DNA of 64,000 nt, from positions 1-64,000 of the forward strand of contig NZ_PUDR01000009.1 of assembly GCF_003012935.1 (NCBI RefSeq), in the 5' to 3' direction. Of this stretch, positions 1-8,660 are shown piece by piece. Each line of letters begins with the position of its first letter. Position 1 is the stretch's first letter. The position numbers were made by a program, and so were the translations under genes. The stretch is from Pannonibacter carbonis (lineage in GTDB: Bacteria > Pseudomonadota > Alphaproteobacteria > Rhizobiales > Stappiaceae). Under the pieces are notes generated by a model. The model ran no database searches. It was not told the origin of the DNA and was given only the letters and a program-made list of their open reading frames with translations.

Positions 1-59
1 ACGGCCTCCAGCGCCACGCGGGCCTTGAACCCAGCATCATGGTTCCTGCGTTTCTTCAT
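1..59 (-). CDS. IS3-family transposase OrfA, N-terminal end (cut by window edge)
   Basis: On the minus strand the first 19 codons read MKKRRNHDAGFKARVALEA, the hallmark start of IS3-family OrfA, a helix-turn-helix protein that binds the element's ends and is joined to OrfB by frameshifting. A good ribosome binding site (GAGGAG) lies about 9 bases upstream of the ATG at 59. The rest of the gene lies beyond the window, so intactness cannot be judged. The element's outer end should lie a little to the right, near 110-145. Confidence 0.8.
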   Translation of the reverse strand, partial: MKKRRNHDAGFKARVALEA

Positions 60-142
60 GTCCTGATCTCCTCGTTCTTGGAGACCAGCAGACGTCAGAT
101 CGTAGCTTCCGTCACTGTCCGATTTTCTGGGGGTAGCTTAGT
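60..142. mobile_element. Terminal part of the IS3-family element (end approximate)
   Basis: The stretch between the OrfA start and about position 142 is the untranslated left end of the IS. Read on the minus strand it contains CCCCCAGAAAATCGGACAG, which resembles IS3-family terminal inverted repeats. The partner end is outside the window and no target duplication can be checked, so the exact boundary is an estimate. Confidence 0.5.
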
Positions 143-483
143 ATATCTCTTTCCTTTAGGACTTTGCCAAGATAAAAATCGGGTGATGGAAAGAAATCTT
201 CTTCGTATTTTGGCACCTTGCATTTGACTAGCTCGCCAAAAACGGTTTCGACGCGCCTTTTCTTGTCGATAAATACGAAGTAAATGTGCGAAAATGCCGC
301 GTTTTTGAGGCTGATAGTGATTTGGGCAATCCACATCGCGAGAACGCCAAAAAACACTAAAACCCAGAAGTCCCTGTCGACCCCGGCTAGGCTTGCAATC
401 GCGAGCACGACGACAATGTCAAAAATAGTAGCGTAAAGAACGCTACTCCAAAGCCTGCGGTTCTGCGCTGACGAAAAATCCAT
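112..483 (-). CDS. Small membrane protein, 3' end replaced by IS sequence
   Basis: This 123-residue protein has two hydrophobic segments (about residues 13-34 and 38-58, the second with VLVFFGVLAMW) followed by a charged cytoplasmic tail. I do not recognise the family. Its last ten or so residues (about 113-123, ending PQKIGQ) are encoded inside the IS3 terminal region and the TGA stop at 112-114 is IS DNA, so the native C-terminus was probably lost when the element inserted. The gene is AT-richer than the chromosomal backbone to the right, consistent with acquired DNA. It may still be expressed as a truncated product. Confidence 0.5.
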   Translation of the reverse strand: MDFSSAQNRRLWSSVLYATIFDIVVVLAIASLAGVDRDFWVLVFFGVLAMWIAQITISLKNAAFSHIYFVFIDKKRRVETVFGELVKCKVPKYEEDFFPSPDFYLGKVLKERDILSYPQKIGQ

Positions 484-555
484 AAGAAAACCTCAACGTT
501 CCGGTCCAAAAATCAAACGCTAGAGCGATTGCAAATCAAGGTCAAAAAGGAACCT

Positions 556-869
556 TCATGGAAATGAGGTGTGTAGCTGCCCTGCGATACTTTCAAATAT
601 GTCGCCTGGAAAATGCCCGGTAAACTCAAGTTCTTTTGCCGGATAGTCACCTAGCTCTGAGCCTAGCTGCGTCTTTGTTGGAAGGCCGCATTGCAGCGCG
701 CTTGGATATATGTGCAACTTTGATGGTGCGGCGCGGGTTTTATCGCGTCAATGCCAAGCTTGCTCGAGGCAGCATAAATGCCGCTGGCCAGATTTCGCGA
801 CCATGACTTGCGACCCTCGTCGAAAGTTGCTGCCGTGACTTGTGCCGCACGTATGTCCGTCAACTCCAC
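556..869 (-). pseudogene. Frameshifted remnant of an unrecognised gene
   Basis: Two protein-like reading frames lie end to end on the minus strand. The first opens with GTG at 869 and reads sensibly to about 750 (for example KSWSRNLASGIYAASSKLG). It then drifts into an unlikely tail ending at 663. The neighbouring frame is open from 747 to a TGA at 556 and reads KLHIYPSALQCGLP, then ELGDYPAKELEF and GHFPGDIFESIAGQ, which looks like a genuine protein C-terminus. A single-base indel near 748-752 would join them. I do not recognise the protein. It sits between the IS-disrupted gene and tRNA-Ser, in the same AT-rich block. Confidence 0.45.
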
Positions 870-1075
870 TCAGCGGGCACACGGCGAATGAGGCTAAAAG
901 AGCGCTATGCATCCGGCAGGTGTTGGCTCAACTTCGTCTCAGCTTCGGGCGAGGTCGGTAAGGGCCAAACCGAACGGGCCTCCTTACGCCATGGATTGCT
1001 TTAGGGCTGTTTTTAGGGCTGTCTAATCGACAACCTAAAAAAATATAATGAAATCAATATTTAAGAGAATGAGAA

Positions 1076-1165
1076 TGGCGGACAGAGAGGGATTCGAACC
1101 CTCGATACGGTTTCCCGTATACACGCGTTCCAGGCGTGCGCCTTCAACCACTCGGCCACCTGTCC
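1076..1165 (-). tRNA. tRNA-Ser (anticodon GGA)
   Basis: The minus strand reads GGACAGGTGGCCGAGTGG from 1165, with the long variable arm typical of class II tRNAs. The anticodon loop is CCTGGAACG (anticodon GGA, reading UCC/UCU), the T-loop is GGTTCGAATCC, and the acceptor stem closes at CTGTCC followed by G73 and an encoded CCA ending at 1076. The total is 90 nt. Its 3' end faces the AT-rich, IS-bearing DNA at the left of the window, the usual side for integration of islands. Confidence 0.95.
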
Positions 1166-1198
1166 ATTCTTCAGCGGCAGGCCGCTCAAGGTGGGCGG

Positions 1199-1226
1199 AA
1201 TATACTCAGGACGCCGGGGAGCGCAA
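1199..1226 (-). promoter_or_regulatory. Predicted sigma-70 promoter of tRNA-Ser
   Basis: On the minus strand TTGCGC (1226-1221) and TATATT (1204-1199) are separated by 16 bases and lie about 35 bases upstream of the mature tRNA 5' end, a fitting distance for a stable-RNA promoter with a short leader. Confidence 0.45.
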
Positions 1227-1463
1227 GAACTCTTGTGAAGTTTTTTTCGTTCGGCGTTGGCGATTGGCAAAATGGACGGAAAACCCTTGAAAAAACCATG
1301 GGAAAAGGCAGTGCCGGACTTGTGCGTTGCCGCGATCGGGCCGGCGAACTAGCTATAGTGGCATCAACGCTTCAGCTGGCGCTACTCGCAGTGCCAGTCG
1401 AGGCAGAAGGTCTGCCGGTCGTCATGAAAGGCCTGGCCAGTGGCTGGCTTGGAGGCTGGCCTG

Positions 1464-1541
<78 letters not shown>

Positions 1542-1759
1542 GGGGGCTGGCCCCTTGGTCTAACCCTGGGGTGTCAGTCTTGGAGTAGTGGCGTCGCGCT
1601 CCTGTGCTGCCCAAGGTAGTTGAAGGCGTTCAGGCTGCGATGGCCCTGTCTGTCCGGGATCTGAAAGCCGAGCGCCGGGTCGGACTTCTGCTCGGACGAT
1701 GCAGGGCGGTGTTGCCGGGGTTGGCGCCGGTGCAGCTTGAAATGCCGGGAGGATTTTTA

Positions 1760-2083
1760 ATGTTTGCTGTCTTGCGTGCCCTATTCAGGCTCTCGGGTTA
1801 TTTTTTTCTTGGTGTCGCCGTAGTGGCTGCCGTCGTTGACGGCAGCAAGTCGATTGCTGCGGCTGCCTTTGCCTATACGCCGGTGGGCCAGGTGTGGTTC
1901 GAACTGGCGCCAGCCTCGTTGAACATCGCGCAGGCGGCAATCCAGCGCCATGTCAGCCCCGTCCTATGGGATCCTGTCATCCAGACGCTGCTGGGCTGGC
2001 CCGTGTGGGTGGTTCTGCCGCCGCTCGCTGTCGCGCTGCTTATCCTGGGCATGCGCCGGCGCCCGGCCGTGTCGTCGGTCTGA
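1760..2083 (+). CDS. Small membrane protein of unknown function
   Basis: This 107-residue protein has two strong hydrophobic segments, one near the N-terminus (about residues 13-27, GYFFLGVAVVAAVV) and one near the C-terminus (about 79-97, VWVVLPPLAVALLILG). A basic tail RMRRRP-like end places the C-terminus inside the cytoplasm. The start is set by GGGAGG about 9 bases before the ATG at 1760. It lies ten bases upstream of msrA in the same direction, so the two may be cotranscribed. I recognise no domain; it looks like one of the short conserved two-helix proteins of Rhizobiales. Confidence 0.7.
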   Translation: MFAVLRALFRLSGYFFLGVAVVAAVVDGSKSIAAAAFAYTPVGQVWFELAPASLNIAQAAIQRHVSPVLWDPVIQTLLGWPVWVVLPPLAVALLILGMRRRPAVSSV

Positions 2084-2092
2084 GAGGGTGCC

Positions 2093-2776
2093 ATGTCCTT
2101 CATGCGTCTACTAAGCCAGAAGTTCACCTTGCCGACCGAGGCCGAGGCCTTGCCGGGCCGGCCGGAGGCTTTTGTGCCACAACTGGATCATGCCGTACTG
2201 GGTCGGCCCCTTGGCGGCGCCGTACCGGAAGGCTATCGGACCGCGCTTTTCGGCATGGGCTGCTACTGGGGGGCGGAAAAGCGCTTCTGGTCGGTGCCGG
2301 GCGTCCATGTTACGGCAGCCGGCTATGCGGGCGGGCTGACGCCCAATCCAACTGGCAATGAAGTGGCCACCGGCCGCACGGGCCATGCCGAGGTCGTGCG
2401 CGTGGTGTATGATCCTGCAACCGTGTCCTTGCGCAAGTTATTGGCCATATTCTGGGAAGGTCATGATCCGACAGAGGGCATGCGGCAAGGCGATGACATC
2501 GGCACCCAGTTTCGCTCGATGATCCTGGTTCCCGATCAGGAGGATCTGAGCCTCGTCGAAGCATCCCGCGAAGCCTATGCCAAGGCTCTTGCTGCAGCCG
2601 GGCATCCGCGCGCCATCACGACGAGCCTCGCCGTCGACACGACCTTCTACTTTGCCGAGGCCTATCAGCAGCAGCATCTGGCCCGTGTGGAGGGCGCGAC
2701 TTGCGGAACGCGCGGCTGCGGCGTACCGGCTGGGCCTTTCTTCGACGGCCCCAATCCGGAAGGGCCCCTCGGATGA
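2093..2776 (+). CDS. msrA: Peptide methionine sulfoxide reductase MsrA
   Basis: MsrA reduces the S-epimer of methionine sulfoxide in oxidised proteins, using a catalytic cysteine regenerated by thioredoxin. The active-site motif GCYWGAEKRFW is at residues 56-66 (Cys57; Tyr replaces the more common Phe). It is followed by the family motifs GYAGG and HAEVV, then FWEGHDPT. Two cysteines near the C-terminus (CGTRGCG) are in place to act as resolving residues. At 227 residues it is slightly longer than the E. coli enzyme. The stop overlaps the next start by ATGA, so it is translationally coupled to the CHAD-like gene. Confidence 0.95.
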   Translation: MSFMRLLSQKFTLPTEAEALPGRPEAFVPQLDHAVLGRPLGGAVPEGYRTALFGMGCYWGAEKRFWSVPGVHVTAAGYAGGLTPNPTGNEVATGRTGHAEVVRVVYDPATVSLRKLLAIFWEGHDPTEGMRQGDDIGTQFRSMILVPDQEDLSLVEASREAYAKALAAAGHPRAITTSLAVDTTFYFAEAYQQQHLARVEGATCGTRGCGVPAGPFFDGPNPEGPLG

Positions 2777-3639
2777 ACGGGGAAGATGATTTGCGCAAGC
2801 GGTTGGAACTGGAGTTGGTCCGGTCTGGCCAGGTCATGGATGACAGGGACGAGGCGAGGGCTGTTCCTGTGCGGGCTTCCCGGGCCCGGTTGCAGGATCC
2901 GTTCGGCATGCGCCTTCGCGCCAATCTGCTGCAGGCCGTGATTGAAGCGCGCCATGTGTTGGCTGATCTGCGATTGCCTTTGTCGGTGCGCGTTGCCAAG
3001 GCGCGGCTGGCGGTGCGGCGGGCACGGTTGCTGTTGAAGGTGTGCCGGGACAGCCTTGGTCCGTCATATGCGGCACGGGCCGCGCGCTTGAAACTCTGCG
3101 CGGGCGCCTTGAAAATGCTGGATGCCGAGCCGCAGCGGGCACCGGTCGGACTGGTGTTCACCAGCGGTGCGCCGGAACTGGAAGAGGACCGGCGGATTGC
3201 GGAACTGGACGGCCTTTTGCGCCGCTGCGAAGTGGATGCGGTCAGCCTGGCGCCTGGGTTAATTGACGCCGTCGGCGCAGCACAGGCGCTGGCAAAGGCG
3301 CGGCGCCAAAGTCTCACCCGCGCAAGGTCCGCCCTGTCCACGCGGGAACCTGAAGAGTGCCGACGCTGGCTTAAAGCACTACGCCGTCAGGCTGAAATGG
3401 CCCGTCTGCTGGCGGCCGAATGGCGCGGAGACACCACTCTCTCGTCACTGCAGATCAACGCCCAAGCCGAGGATCTGGCGAGATATCTCAAAGTTGATGC
3501 GCTGTATCGCAGATTGTGCGCGCAAAAGGCCAATGGTGCGGTTCCCCTGGCCTCCCCCGAAGCGGTCCGGCTCGAACGCAAGGCGTTGTGGCGTCGGATC
3601 CGGGATCGGCAACGCTCGGCGCTCGACACGGGCAACTGA
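2773..3639 (+). CDS. CHAD-like, Arg-rich helical protein
   Basis: This 288-residue protein is very rich in Arg and Ala and predicted to be all-helical. The pattern RVAKARLAVRRARLLLKVCRDSLG and the later RRWLKALRRQAEMARLL followed by AEDLARYL resemble the two helical repeats of CHAD domains, which bind polyphosphate through basic residues. The conserved histidines that name the domain are largely missing, so it would be a divergent member. The ATG at 2773 overlaps the msrA stop (ATGA), implying coexpression. The functional link to MsrA is unknown. The family assignment is tentative. Confidence 0.55.
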   Translation: MNGEDDLRKRLELELVRSGQVMDDRDEARAVPVRASRARLQDPFGMRLRANLLQAVIEARHVLADLRLPLSVRVAKARLAVRRARLLLKVCRDSLGPSYAARAARLKLCAGALKMLDAEPQRAPVGLVFTSGAPELEEDRRIAELDGLLRRCEVDAVSLAPGLIDAVGAAQALAKARRQSLTRARSALSTREPEECRRWLKALRRQAEMARLLAAEWRGDTTLSSLQINAQAEDLARYLKVDALYRRLCAQKANGAVPLASPEAVRLERKALWRRIRDRQRSALDTGN

Positions 3640-3765
3640 TTTCAGGATCACCGTTGAAGGATGGCGCACCAGCACCTGGCCGGTGAGTGCAACTTTCACC
3701 TGTCTTTCAGAGTTGTTAACCAAGGTCGTGTGATTCTCTCAGCGTCACCGCCGTGGTTGAAACAC

Positions 3766-4137
3766 ATGCGCCCCACAGCCCCATCAACATCAAAGCCGAT
3801 CTCCGGCCTCGGACGTAGCCTGATCGGGCTGTACTTTGTTGTGGCCTGCGGATTGATGGGCGCTGCAGTTCTGGCTCCCATTCAGGGCAGTCAGGTGGCC
3901 GTGTTTACATGGGCGGGTTCGGCGACTGCTGCGGAGGTCGTTGCGCGGGCAAACGGGCAATTGCTGTTGATCTCGGCAAATGGCCGGATTGCCGTAACAC
4001 CTACTTTGGCGGCCGGCGACATCGGCGCACTTTATGATGCCGGCGCCAGTCTGGTCACAGCCGCATGGTTCGCGAAAGCCTGTATGACGTTAAATGCGGC
4101 TGGATTTTCCTTAGATGCAAGCGAGGTAGCGAGATGA
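3766..4137 (+). CDS. Small single-span membrane protein coupled to chemoreceptor 1
   Basis: The 123-residue product has one clear transmembrane segment (about residues 17-36, [19 protein letters not shown]). A small, mostly periplasmic domain of about 80 residues follows, with one Cys (ACMTL). I know no family for it. The stop overlaps the ATG of the chemoreceptor gene (ATGA at 4134-4137), so the two are translationally coupled and may work together, for example as an accessory periplasmic sensor. The start is uncertain, as the Shine-Dalgarno is weak. An in-frame upstream ATG at 3661 exists but would add a non-signal-like leader. A TTAAC half-site lies about 50 bases upstream. Confidence 0.6.
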   Translation: MRPTAPSTSKPISGLGRSLIGLYFVVACGLMGAAVLAPIQGSQVAVFTWAGSATAAEVVARANGQLLLISANGRIAVTPTLAAGDIGALYDAGASLVTAAWFAKACMTLNAAGFSLDASEVAR

Positions 4138-5600
4138 TGAGCGGATTGGAGAATATTCGCGAGACTTTCGCGAAAGCATTGATGTTTTTTATCTGGTTCA
4201 ATGTCTTGCTTGTGATCGGGACGGCCCTTTCCAACGATGCTGTTGCCAGCGTCGCCATCGCAGGCATTGCGCTTCTGTTTGGAACCGTGGCAACCGGAAC
4301 CTGGATGAAATGCGGCACGGCAGCGGAAACGCGGATCGTGTCGGCAATTTCGCTGGCCGGGCTGGTGGCCCTGTTCGTTGCATCACTGGGAGGAGGCGAT
4401 CCGGCTTCGTCCTTCCAGCTTGATGGCCACATGTATTTCTTCGCCGTCCTCGCCATTCTGGCCGGTTGGGTCGACTGGCGTGCCCTGGTGGCCTATGCCG
4501 GCGTCGTCGCAGTTCATCACCTCGTGCTGAATTTTGCCCTGCCGATGGCCGTGTTTCCGGCTGGAGCGAATTTTGGCCGCGTTGTTTTTCATGCGGTCAT
4601 TGTCGTGGTCGAGGTCGGGGCGCTTTGGTGGCTGACCGAACAGGTATCGAAGGCCTTCCAGGAGGCAGGCACGGCTCTTGCAGCGGCTGAAGCAGCGCAA
4701 AGCACTGCTAAGGCGGCGCAAATTGCAATGGAAGATCAGTCCAGCCGCAACGGCGAACGGCAAAAAACCGTCATCGCCCGCATTGCCAGCTTCCGCGGCG
4801 AGATCGAAGCCCTGCTTTCCGGTATGTCCGATCGCAGCAAGCAGATGCGTGATGCTTCATCTCAGCTTGGTACCCTGATTTCCGGCACAGCCAGCCAGGC
4901 GGCAACGGCAGCCGCCGCCTCCGACAAGGCATCTGACAATGTTCAGACGGTGTCTGCTGCAGCAGAGGAACTCTCGTCGTCCATCTCCGAGATCTCGCGG
5001 CAGGTGGCACAGACAACCCAGATCGTGGCCAAGGCAACGGAAGGGGCGCAGACATCGAATGCCAAGGTCGCCAGTCTCGCCAATGCCGCGAGCCGCATCG
5101 GTGAGGTCGTCACGCTCATTCAGGCGATTGCCGAGCAAACCAATCTCCTCGCTCTGAACGCGACGATCGAAGCTGCCCGCGCCGGTGAAGCCGGTCGCGG
5201 CTTTGCTGTTGTCGCTGCCGAAGTGAAGGAACTGGCCACGCAGACCTCCAAGGCAACGGAAGAGATCGGGGCGCAGATTACCGCGATCCAGGCTGAAACC
5301 AAGGGCGCAGTCGAGGCCATCGGGGCCATTGCGCTGACCATGGAAGATGTCAACCGCTACACCGGCGCCATCGCCGCAGCGGTGGAGGAGCAGGGAGCGG
5401 CAACCGCCGAAATCTCGCGCAACGTCGCCCAGGCCGCCCATGGCACGGAACTGGTTGCCAGCAACGTCAGTGGCCTCAGCGTTTCGGCCGAACAGACGAC
5501 CGGTTCCGTATCCAATGTCGCAAGGACGGCAGAAGAGCTTGAGCAGGAAGCTGCCCGGATGCGCTCCATGATCGATACTTTCCTGCGCGACGTCGCCTGA
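4134..5600 (+). CDS. Methyl-accepting chemotaxis protein 1 (multi-span membrane sensor)
   Basis: This chemoreceptor of 488 residues passes a signal to CheA/CheW. The N-terminal ~170 residues are hydrophobic, with about six membrane segments and the motif [13 protein letters not shown], instead of a periplasmic ligand domain. The cytoplasmic part is a long coiled coil with the conserved hairpin tip [19 protein letters not shown] and [12 protein letters not shown] near residues 350-385. No HAMP domain is obvious. The start is at the ATGATG overlapping the preceding stop, after GCGAGG. It is one of four chemoreceptor genes in the window and is followed by a strong terminator. Confidence 0.93.
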   Translation: MMSGLENIRETFAKALMFFIWFNVLLVIGTALSNDAVASVAIAGIALLFGTVATGTWMKCGTAAETRIVSAISLAGLVALFVASLGGGDPASSFQLDGHMYFFAVLAILAGWVDWRALVAYAGVVAVHHLVLNFALPMAVFPAGANFGRVVFHAVIVVVEVGALWWLTEQVSKAFQEAGTALAAAEAAQSTAKAAQIAMEDQSSRNGERQKTVIARIASFRGEIEALLSGMSDRSKQMRDASSQLGTLISGTASQAATAAAASDKASDNVQTVSAAAEELSSSISEISRQVAQTTQIVAKATEGAQTSNAKVASLANAASRIGEVVTLIQAIAEQTNLLALNATIEAARAGEAGRGFAVVAAEVKELATQTSKATEEIGAQITAIQAETKGAVEAIGAIALTMEDVNRYTGAIAAAVEEQGAATAEISRNVAQAAHGTELVASNVSGLSVSAEQTTGSVSNVARTAEELEQEAARMRSMIDTFLRDVA

Positions 5601-5624
5601 CCCGGCAACGACGAGACAAGCAAC

Positions 5625-5656
5625 AGACCGGCGCCCGAACGCGCCGGTCTTTTTGT
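5625..5656 (+). terminator. Rho-independent terminator after chemoreceptor 1
   Basis: AGACCGGCGC (5625-5634) pairs perfectly with GCGCCGGTCT (5641-5650) around a 6-base loop and is followed by TTTTGTT. Confidence 0.9.
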
Positions 5657-5698
5657 TGGCAGGGATCTCAAGGTCCCCTCCCGGCCATGGCCGGTTGA

Positions 5699-6778
5699 TC
5701 ACTTCGCCGCCGGCAGCATGAGGAACTCCGCAATCCGGCTTAGCGCTTCGGTGTGCACGACCTCCCGGTCCGAACCCGCCGGATCATCGCAGATTGCGTC
5801 TTCGCCTTCGGCCTGAAGTAAGGCTTCCGCACCGGGCTTGCATAGGGCGAGGAAGCTGTAGTGATGCGCCGGTGCGATGTAGCTGTGGCTGAAGTCGGGG
5901 ATCAGCTCCGCGAACTTGCCGCCGCTTGCCCCGACATCCGCCGCGATCGGGATTTCGCCAGGCGCCCCCAGGCTGATGACGGCAACCGGAATGCGGATCG
6001 CCTTCAGGCTGCCCGCCTTGTAGGACTGCGCCATGGCCGGATCGACGGCAACGCTCCGCGAAATGCGCGGATCGGTCAGCGACTGCTCGAACTCGGCCTG
6101 CGGCACGCCGGTCAGGTCCGTCCGGCCCTTGGCGTAGAAGCGGCAATCGACCTTTCCGGGAGCCGGCTCGGCGCAATAGTCCACGAAGGCCTGCTGGCTC
6201 GTCTCAGCCCCGGCCAGCGCCAAGGCCGTCACCCCGCCCAGCGAAAAGCCGACGACGGAGATCCTGTCCGTGTCGATGAGCGGGCCAAGTTCCGGGGTCT
6301 GCAACAGGCTGGTCAGCAGCGCGCTGACATCCTCGGCCCGCTCCCAGTGGCGGAGGCTGCGGCGCGGCGAGCTGTCGCCGCTGGTGCTGCCTGGATGGTT
6401 GACGCCGGCGACGATGAAGCCCCGTGCCACCAGCCCGTTGGCCAGCCAGCTCATGGCGTCGATGTTGTTGCCCGATCCATGCGACAGCAGAACCAGCGGA
6501 TGTTTGCCCGCCGGATAGGGCGCGCCCATGTTGACCGGGTTGCCGACGAAAACCGGGTTGTCGCCAACGAGGCCGCGATAGGTCTTGCCGCCTGCCGGAT
6601 ACCAGACCGAGGCCGTCAGCGGACCATCCCGGTGCGCGGCCGCGACCTGCAGCCGTTCGTGTCCAGGATCAAGCCTGTCGGCTGCCCCGACCGGCCCTGC
6701 CAGGGCGAGGATGAGGCAAACGGACTGCACGAGATGGCGTGTGAGAGTGTGGGCGAAGTTGCGAGAAGTGACGGGCAT
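5699..6778 (-). CDS. Secreted alpha/beta hydrolase (dienelactone hydrolase / PAF-acetylhydrolase-like)
   Basis: A 359-residue serine hydrolase with a cleavable signal peptide (residues 1-33, ending GPVGAA) and therefore periplasmic or exported. The fold is shown by LVLLSHGSGNN (oxyanion hole, about 95-105), GVNHPGSTSGD, and the nucleophile elbow GFSLGG (about 176-181). A late His in the PDFSHSYIAPAHHY region is the probable catalytic base. This subgroup is annotated as dienelactone hydrolase-like or chlorophyllase/PAF-AH-like; the substrate cannot be told. It diverges from the AraC-type regulator gene across a 192-bp gap with paired direct repeats, so control by that regulator is likely. Confidence 0.85.
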   Translation of the reverse strand: MPVTSRNFAHTLTRHLVQSVCLILALAGPVGAADRLDPGHERLQVAAAHRDGPLTASVWYPAGGKTYRGLVGDNPVFVGNPVNMGAPYPAGKHPLVLLSHGSGNNIDAMSWLANGLVARGFIVAGVNHPGSTSGDSSPRRSLRHWERAEDVSALLTSLLQTPELGPLIDTDRISVVGFSLGGVTALALAGAETSQQAFVDYCAEPAPGKVDCRFYAKGRTDLTGVPQAEFEQSLTDPRISRSVAVDPAMAQSYKAGSLKAIRIPVAVISLGAPGEIPIAADVGASGGKFAELIPDFSHSYIAPAHHYSFLALCKPGAEALLQAEGEDAICDDPAGSDREVVHTEALSRIAEFLMLPAAK

Positions 6779-6846
6779 GCAGATGTCTCCTGTATCAGCG
6801 GGAACGCCGAGGCCAGATGACCGGCCCGCGCCGTTTTTGGCGACCT

Positions 6847-6877
6847 CGAACCGGATTCAGGTCGCCACGAACCGGAT
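6847..6877. promoter_or_regulatory. Direct repeat CGAACCGGAT x2, likely AraC-type operator
   Basis: CGAACCGGAT occurs at 6847-6856 and 6868-6877, 21 bases apart start to start (two helical turns). It sits in the divergent promoter region between the hydrolase and AraC-type genes. Tandem same-face sites are typical of AraC-family binding. Confidence 0.5.
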
Positions 6878-6970
6878 CAAGGAGGTAGAGACAGGGAAAC
6901 GATCGGTCCGGGACCTGCATCTGGACCCCGGATCCGGTCGCGCTGTCGCCACGCACACCCGATTGGCCCG

Positions 6971-8029
6971 ATGCCGAGCTTTCCCGTCCCCGTCTTTGCC
7001 GCGGCGATCCTTGCCTGCCTGCTCCTGCGTCTTGTCTGGAGCGGGGAGGGCAGTCGCTGGCTGCGCCTGCTGATCGCCGTCACGGCGGTCCAGTCGCTGA
7101 TTGCCGCCGCCGTGCAGCACTACGGGATTGTGGAGCTGCGCTTCCTTCAACCCTTCACGGCATCCCTCATTCCGCCGCTCACCTGGCTCGCCTTCGTGCA
7201 TGGCGCCTTGCGCCCGCTGGCGCCACGGGATGTGCTGGTGCAGCTTGCCGCACCGGCCTTTGTGCTCTTCTGCATCGTCTTTGCCCCGTTGACGCTCGAC
7301 GCAGTCCTGCCGGCGCTCTTCACCGGCTACGGCCTGCTGATGCTGCATGCGATGCGGAACGGGGCGGACCGCCTGCCGCTGGCCCGGCTGGAATCCAGCG
7401 CGCCGTCCTTGCGCTCCTGGCGGCTGCTCGCGATCCTGCTGATCGGATCGGCGGCCAGCGACGTGCTGATCGTCGCCGATATCCTGCTCTTCGCCGGTGA
7501 CCTCAAGGGCAGCATCACCAGCGTCACGTCCTCGCTGTTGCTGCTCGGCGTCGGGCTGATGGGGCTGGAACGGGCGCAGGATGAACCGGACGTGCCGGCC
7601 TCGAGCGAAGACGCCCCAATCGAGGCGGTCGATGGGGCGGACGCGGCGCATCCGAGCGAAGAGGAGCGGCAGCTGGTTGGCCGCGCGTTCGATCTTCTGA
7701 CGACCTCGCGACTGGCCGCTGATCCGGACCTCACCCTTGCGCGCCTCGCCCGCCGTCTCACGGTGCCCGCCAAGACGTTGTCCGCCGCCATCAACCGGGT
7801 CGAACAGATGAACGTCAGCCAGTTCGTCAACCGCTACCGGGTCGAGCTGGCCTGCCGGGCGCTCACGGCCGGGACCAGCGTCACCGAAGCAATGTTCGAG
7901 GCCGGCTTCCGCACCAAGTCCAACTTCAACCGCGAGTTCCGGCGTGTCACCGACCAGAGCCCGACCGGGTGGCAGCAGGCAAACGCGGGCCGTGCTCAGG
8001 CCTCCGCGTCGTCCCTGCCGATCACCTGA
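6971..8029 (+). CDS. AraC-family transcriptional regulator with membrane-embedded N-terminus
   Basis: The 352-residue protein begins with about seven hydrophobic segments (residues 1-200, for example FAAAILACLLLRLV). An acidic linker follows, then a C-terminal AraC helix-turn-helix domain (about 255-340) with LARRLTVPAKTLSAAINR, the recognition region VTEAMFEAGFRTKSNFNREF and SPTGW. Such membrane-bound AraC proteins sense signals at the membrane while binding DNA. The divergent alpha/beta hydrolase is the obvious target. The 3' end overlaps the convergent nucleotidyltransferase-like gene by about 34 bp. Confidence 0.9.
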   Translation: MPSFPVPVFAAAILACLLLRLVWSGEGSRWLRLLIAVTAVQSLIAAAVQHYGIVELRFLQPFTASLIPPLTWLAFVHGALRPLAPRDVLVQLAAPAFVLFCIVFAPLTLDAVLPALFTGYGLLMLHAMRNGADRLPLARLESSAPSLRSWRLLAILLIGSAASDVLIVADILLFAGDLKGSITSVTSSLLLLGVGLMGLERAQDEPDVPASSEDAPIEAVDGADAAHPSEEERQLVGRAFDLLTTSRLAADPDLTLARLARRLTVPAKTLSAAINRVEQMNVSQFVNRYRVELACRALTAGTSVTEAMFEAGFRTKSNFNREFRRVTDQSPTGWQQANAGRAQASASSLPIT

Positions 8030-8658
8030 AGTTCGGGCCACAGGCGCTTCAGCCTTGCGCTCTTCTCCGCGTGGGTCTTCGCATTGTCGAGCACCCTGTT
8101 CGGCACCAGCCGCATGGCAAAGAGAGTGGCAAGGCCGAACGGCGCGGCGATCTCGATCGCGCCCTGCCCAGTCATCCGGGCGGCAACAGCATGCGTCTTC
8201 GACGCATAGAGCGTCAGCGCTTCCGTGCTGCAGGTGAGCCTTGGATAGGCACTGCCGAAGCGCTCGGGATACCAGAGATGCACCCGCGCCTGGTTGCGCG
8301 TCTCGATCATCCCGGACAGCGAAGGCAGCGCGCCAGCAACGGCCCGGATCACCCGGTCTTCCGCGTCGTAGGACAGGTCGCCGCCATCGAAATAGGTGAC
8401 GTCATAGTCCTTGATGCCATGGCCAACCGGCTTGCCGGTCATCAGGTTCCAGGCGTTCTGGTAGATCCCGCCGGAAACGAGCCACGCATCGGGCAGGCGG
8501 AGATCGCGGATTGCCTCCAGGATCTGCAGCACCACCGGCATCGCGCCGATCAGCCGGATCAGCGCTGCCCGCCGCTCATCCTCGCTGGCCCGCGCCGGAT
8601 CGCCCAGCCGGAGCCGGTCGCGGCTGACGTCGTCAAGGCTGGAGAGGCTGGCGGACAT
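7996..8658 (-). CDS. Nucleotidyltransferase-like family protein (COG3575/DUF925 type)
   Basis: The 220-residue protein matches the nucleotidyltransferase-fold family with the motifs LVSGGIYQNAWNL, then GIKDYDVTYFD (the acidic metal-binding pair) and TRNQARVHLWYPERFG. The biochemical role of this family is not established to my knowledge. The frame is open to 8700, but a 12-bp perfect hairpin lies at 8661-8697, so the ATG at 8658 is the better start. It is separated from the upstream M42 peptidase gene by that hairpin. Confidence 0.75.
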   Translation of the reverse strand: MSASLSSLDDVSRDRLRLGDPARASEDERRAALIRLIGAMPVVLQILEAIRDLRLPDAWLVSGGIYQNAWNLMTGKPVGHGIKDYDVTYFDGGDLSYDAEDRVIRAVAGALPSLSGMIETRNQARVHLWYPERFGSAYPRLTCSTEALTLYASKTHAVAARMTGQGAIEIAAPFGLATLFAMRLVPNRVLDNAKTHAEKSARLKRLWPELQVIGRDDAEA

Positions 8659-8660
8659 GA

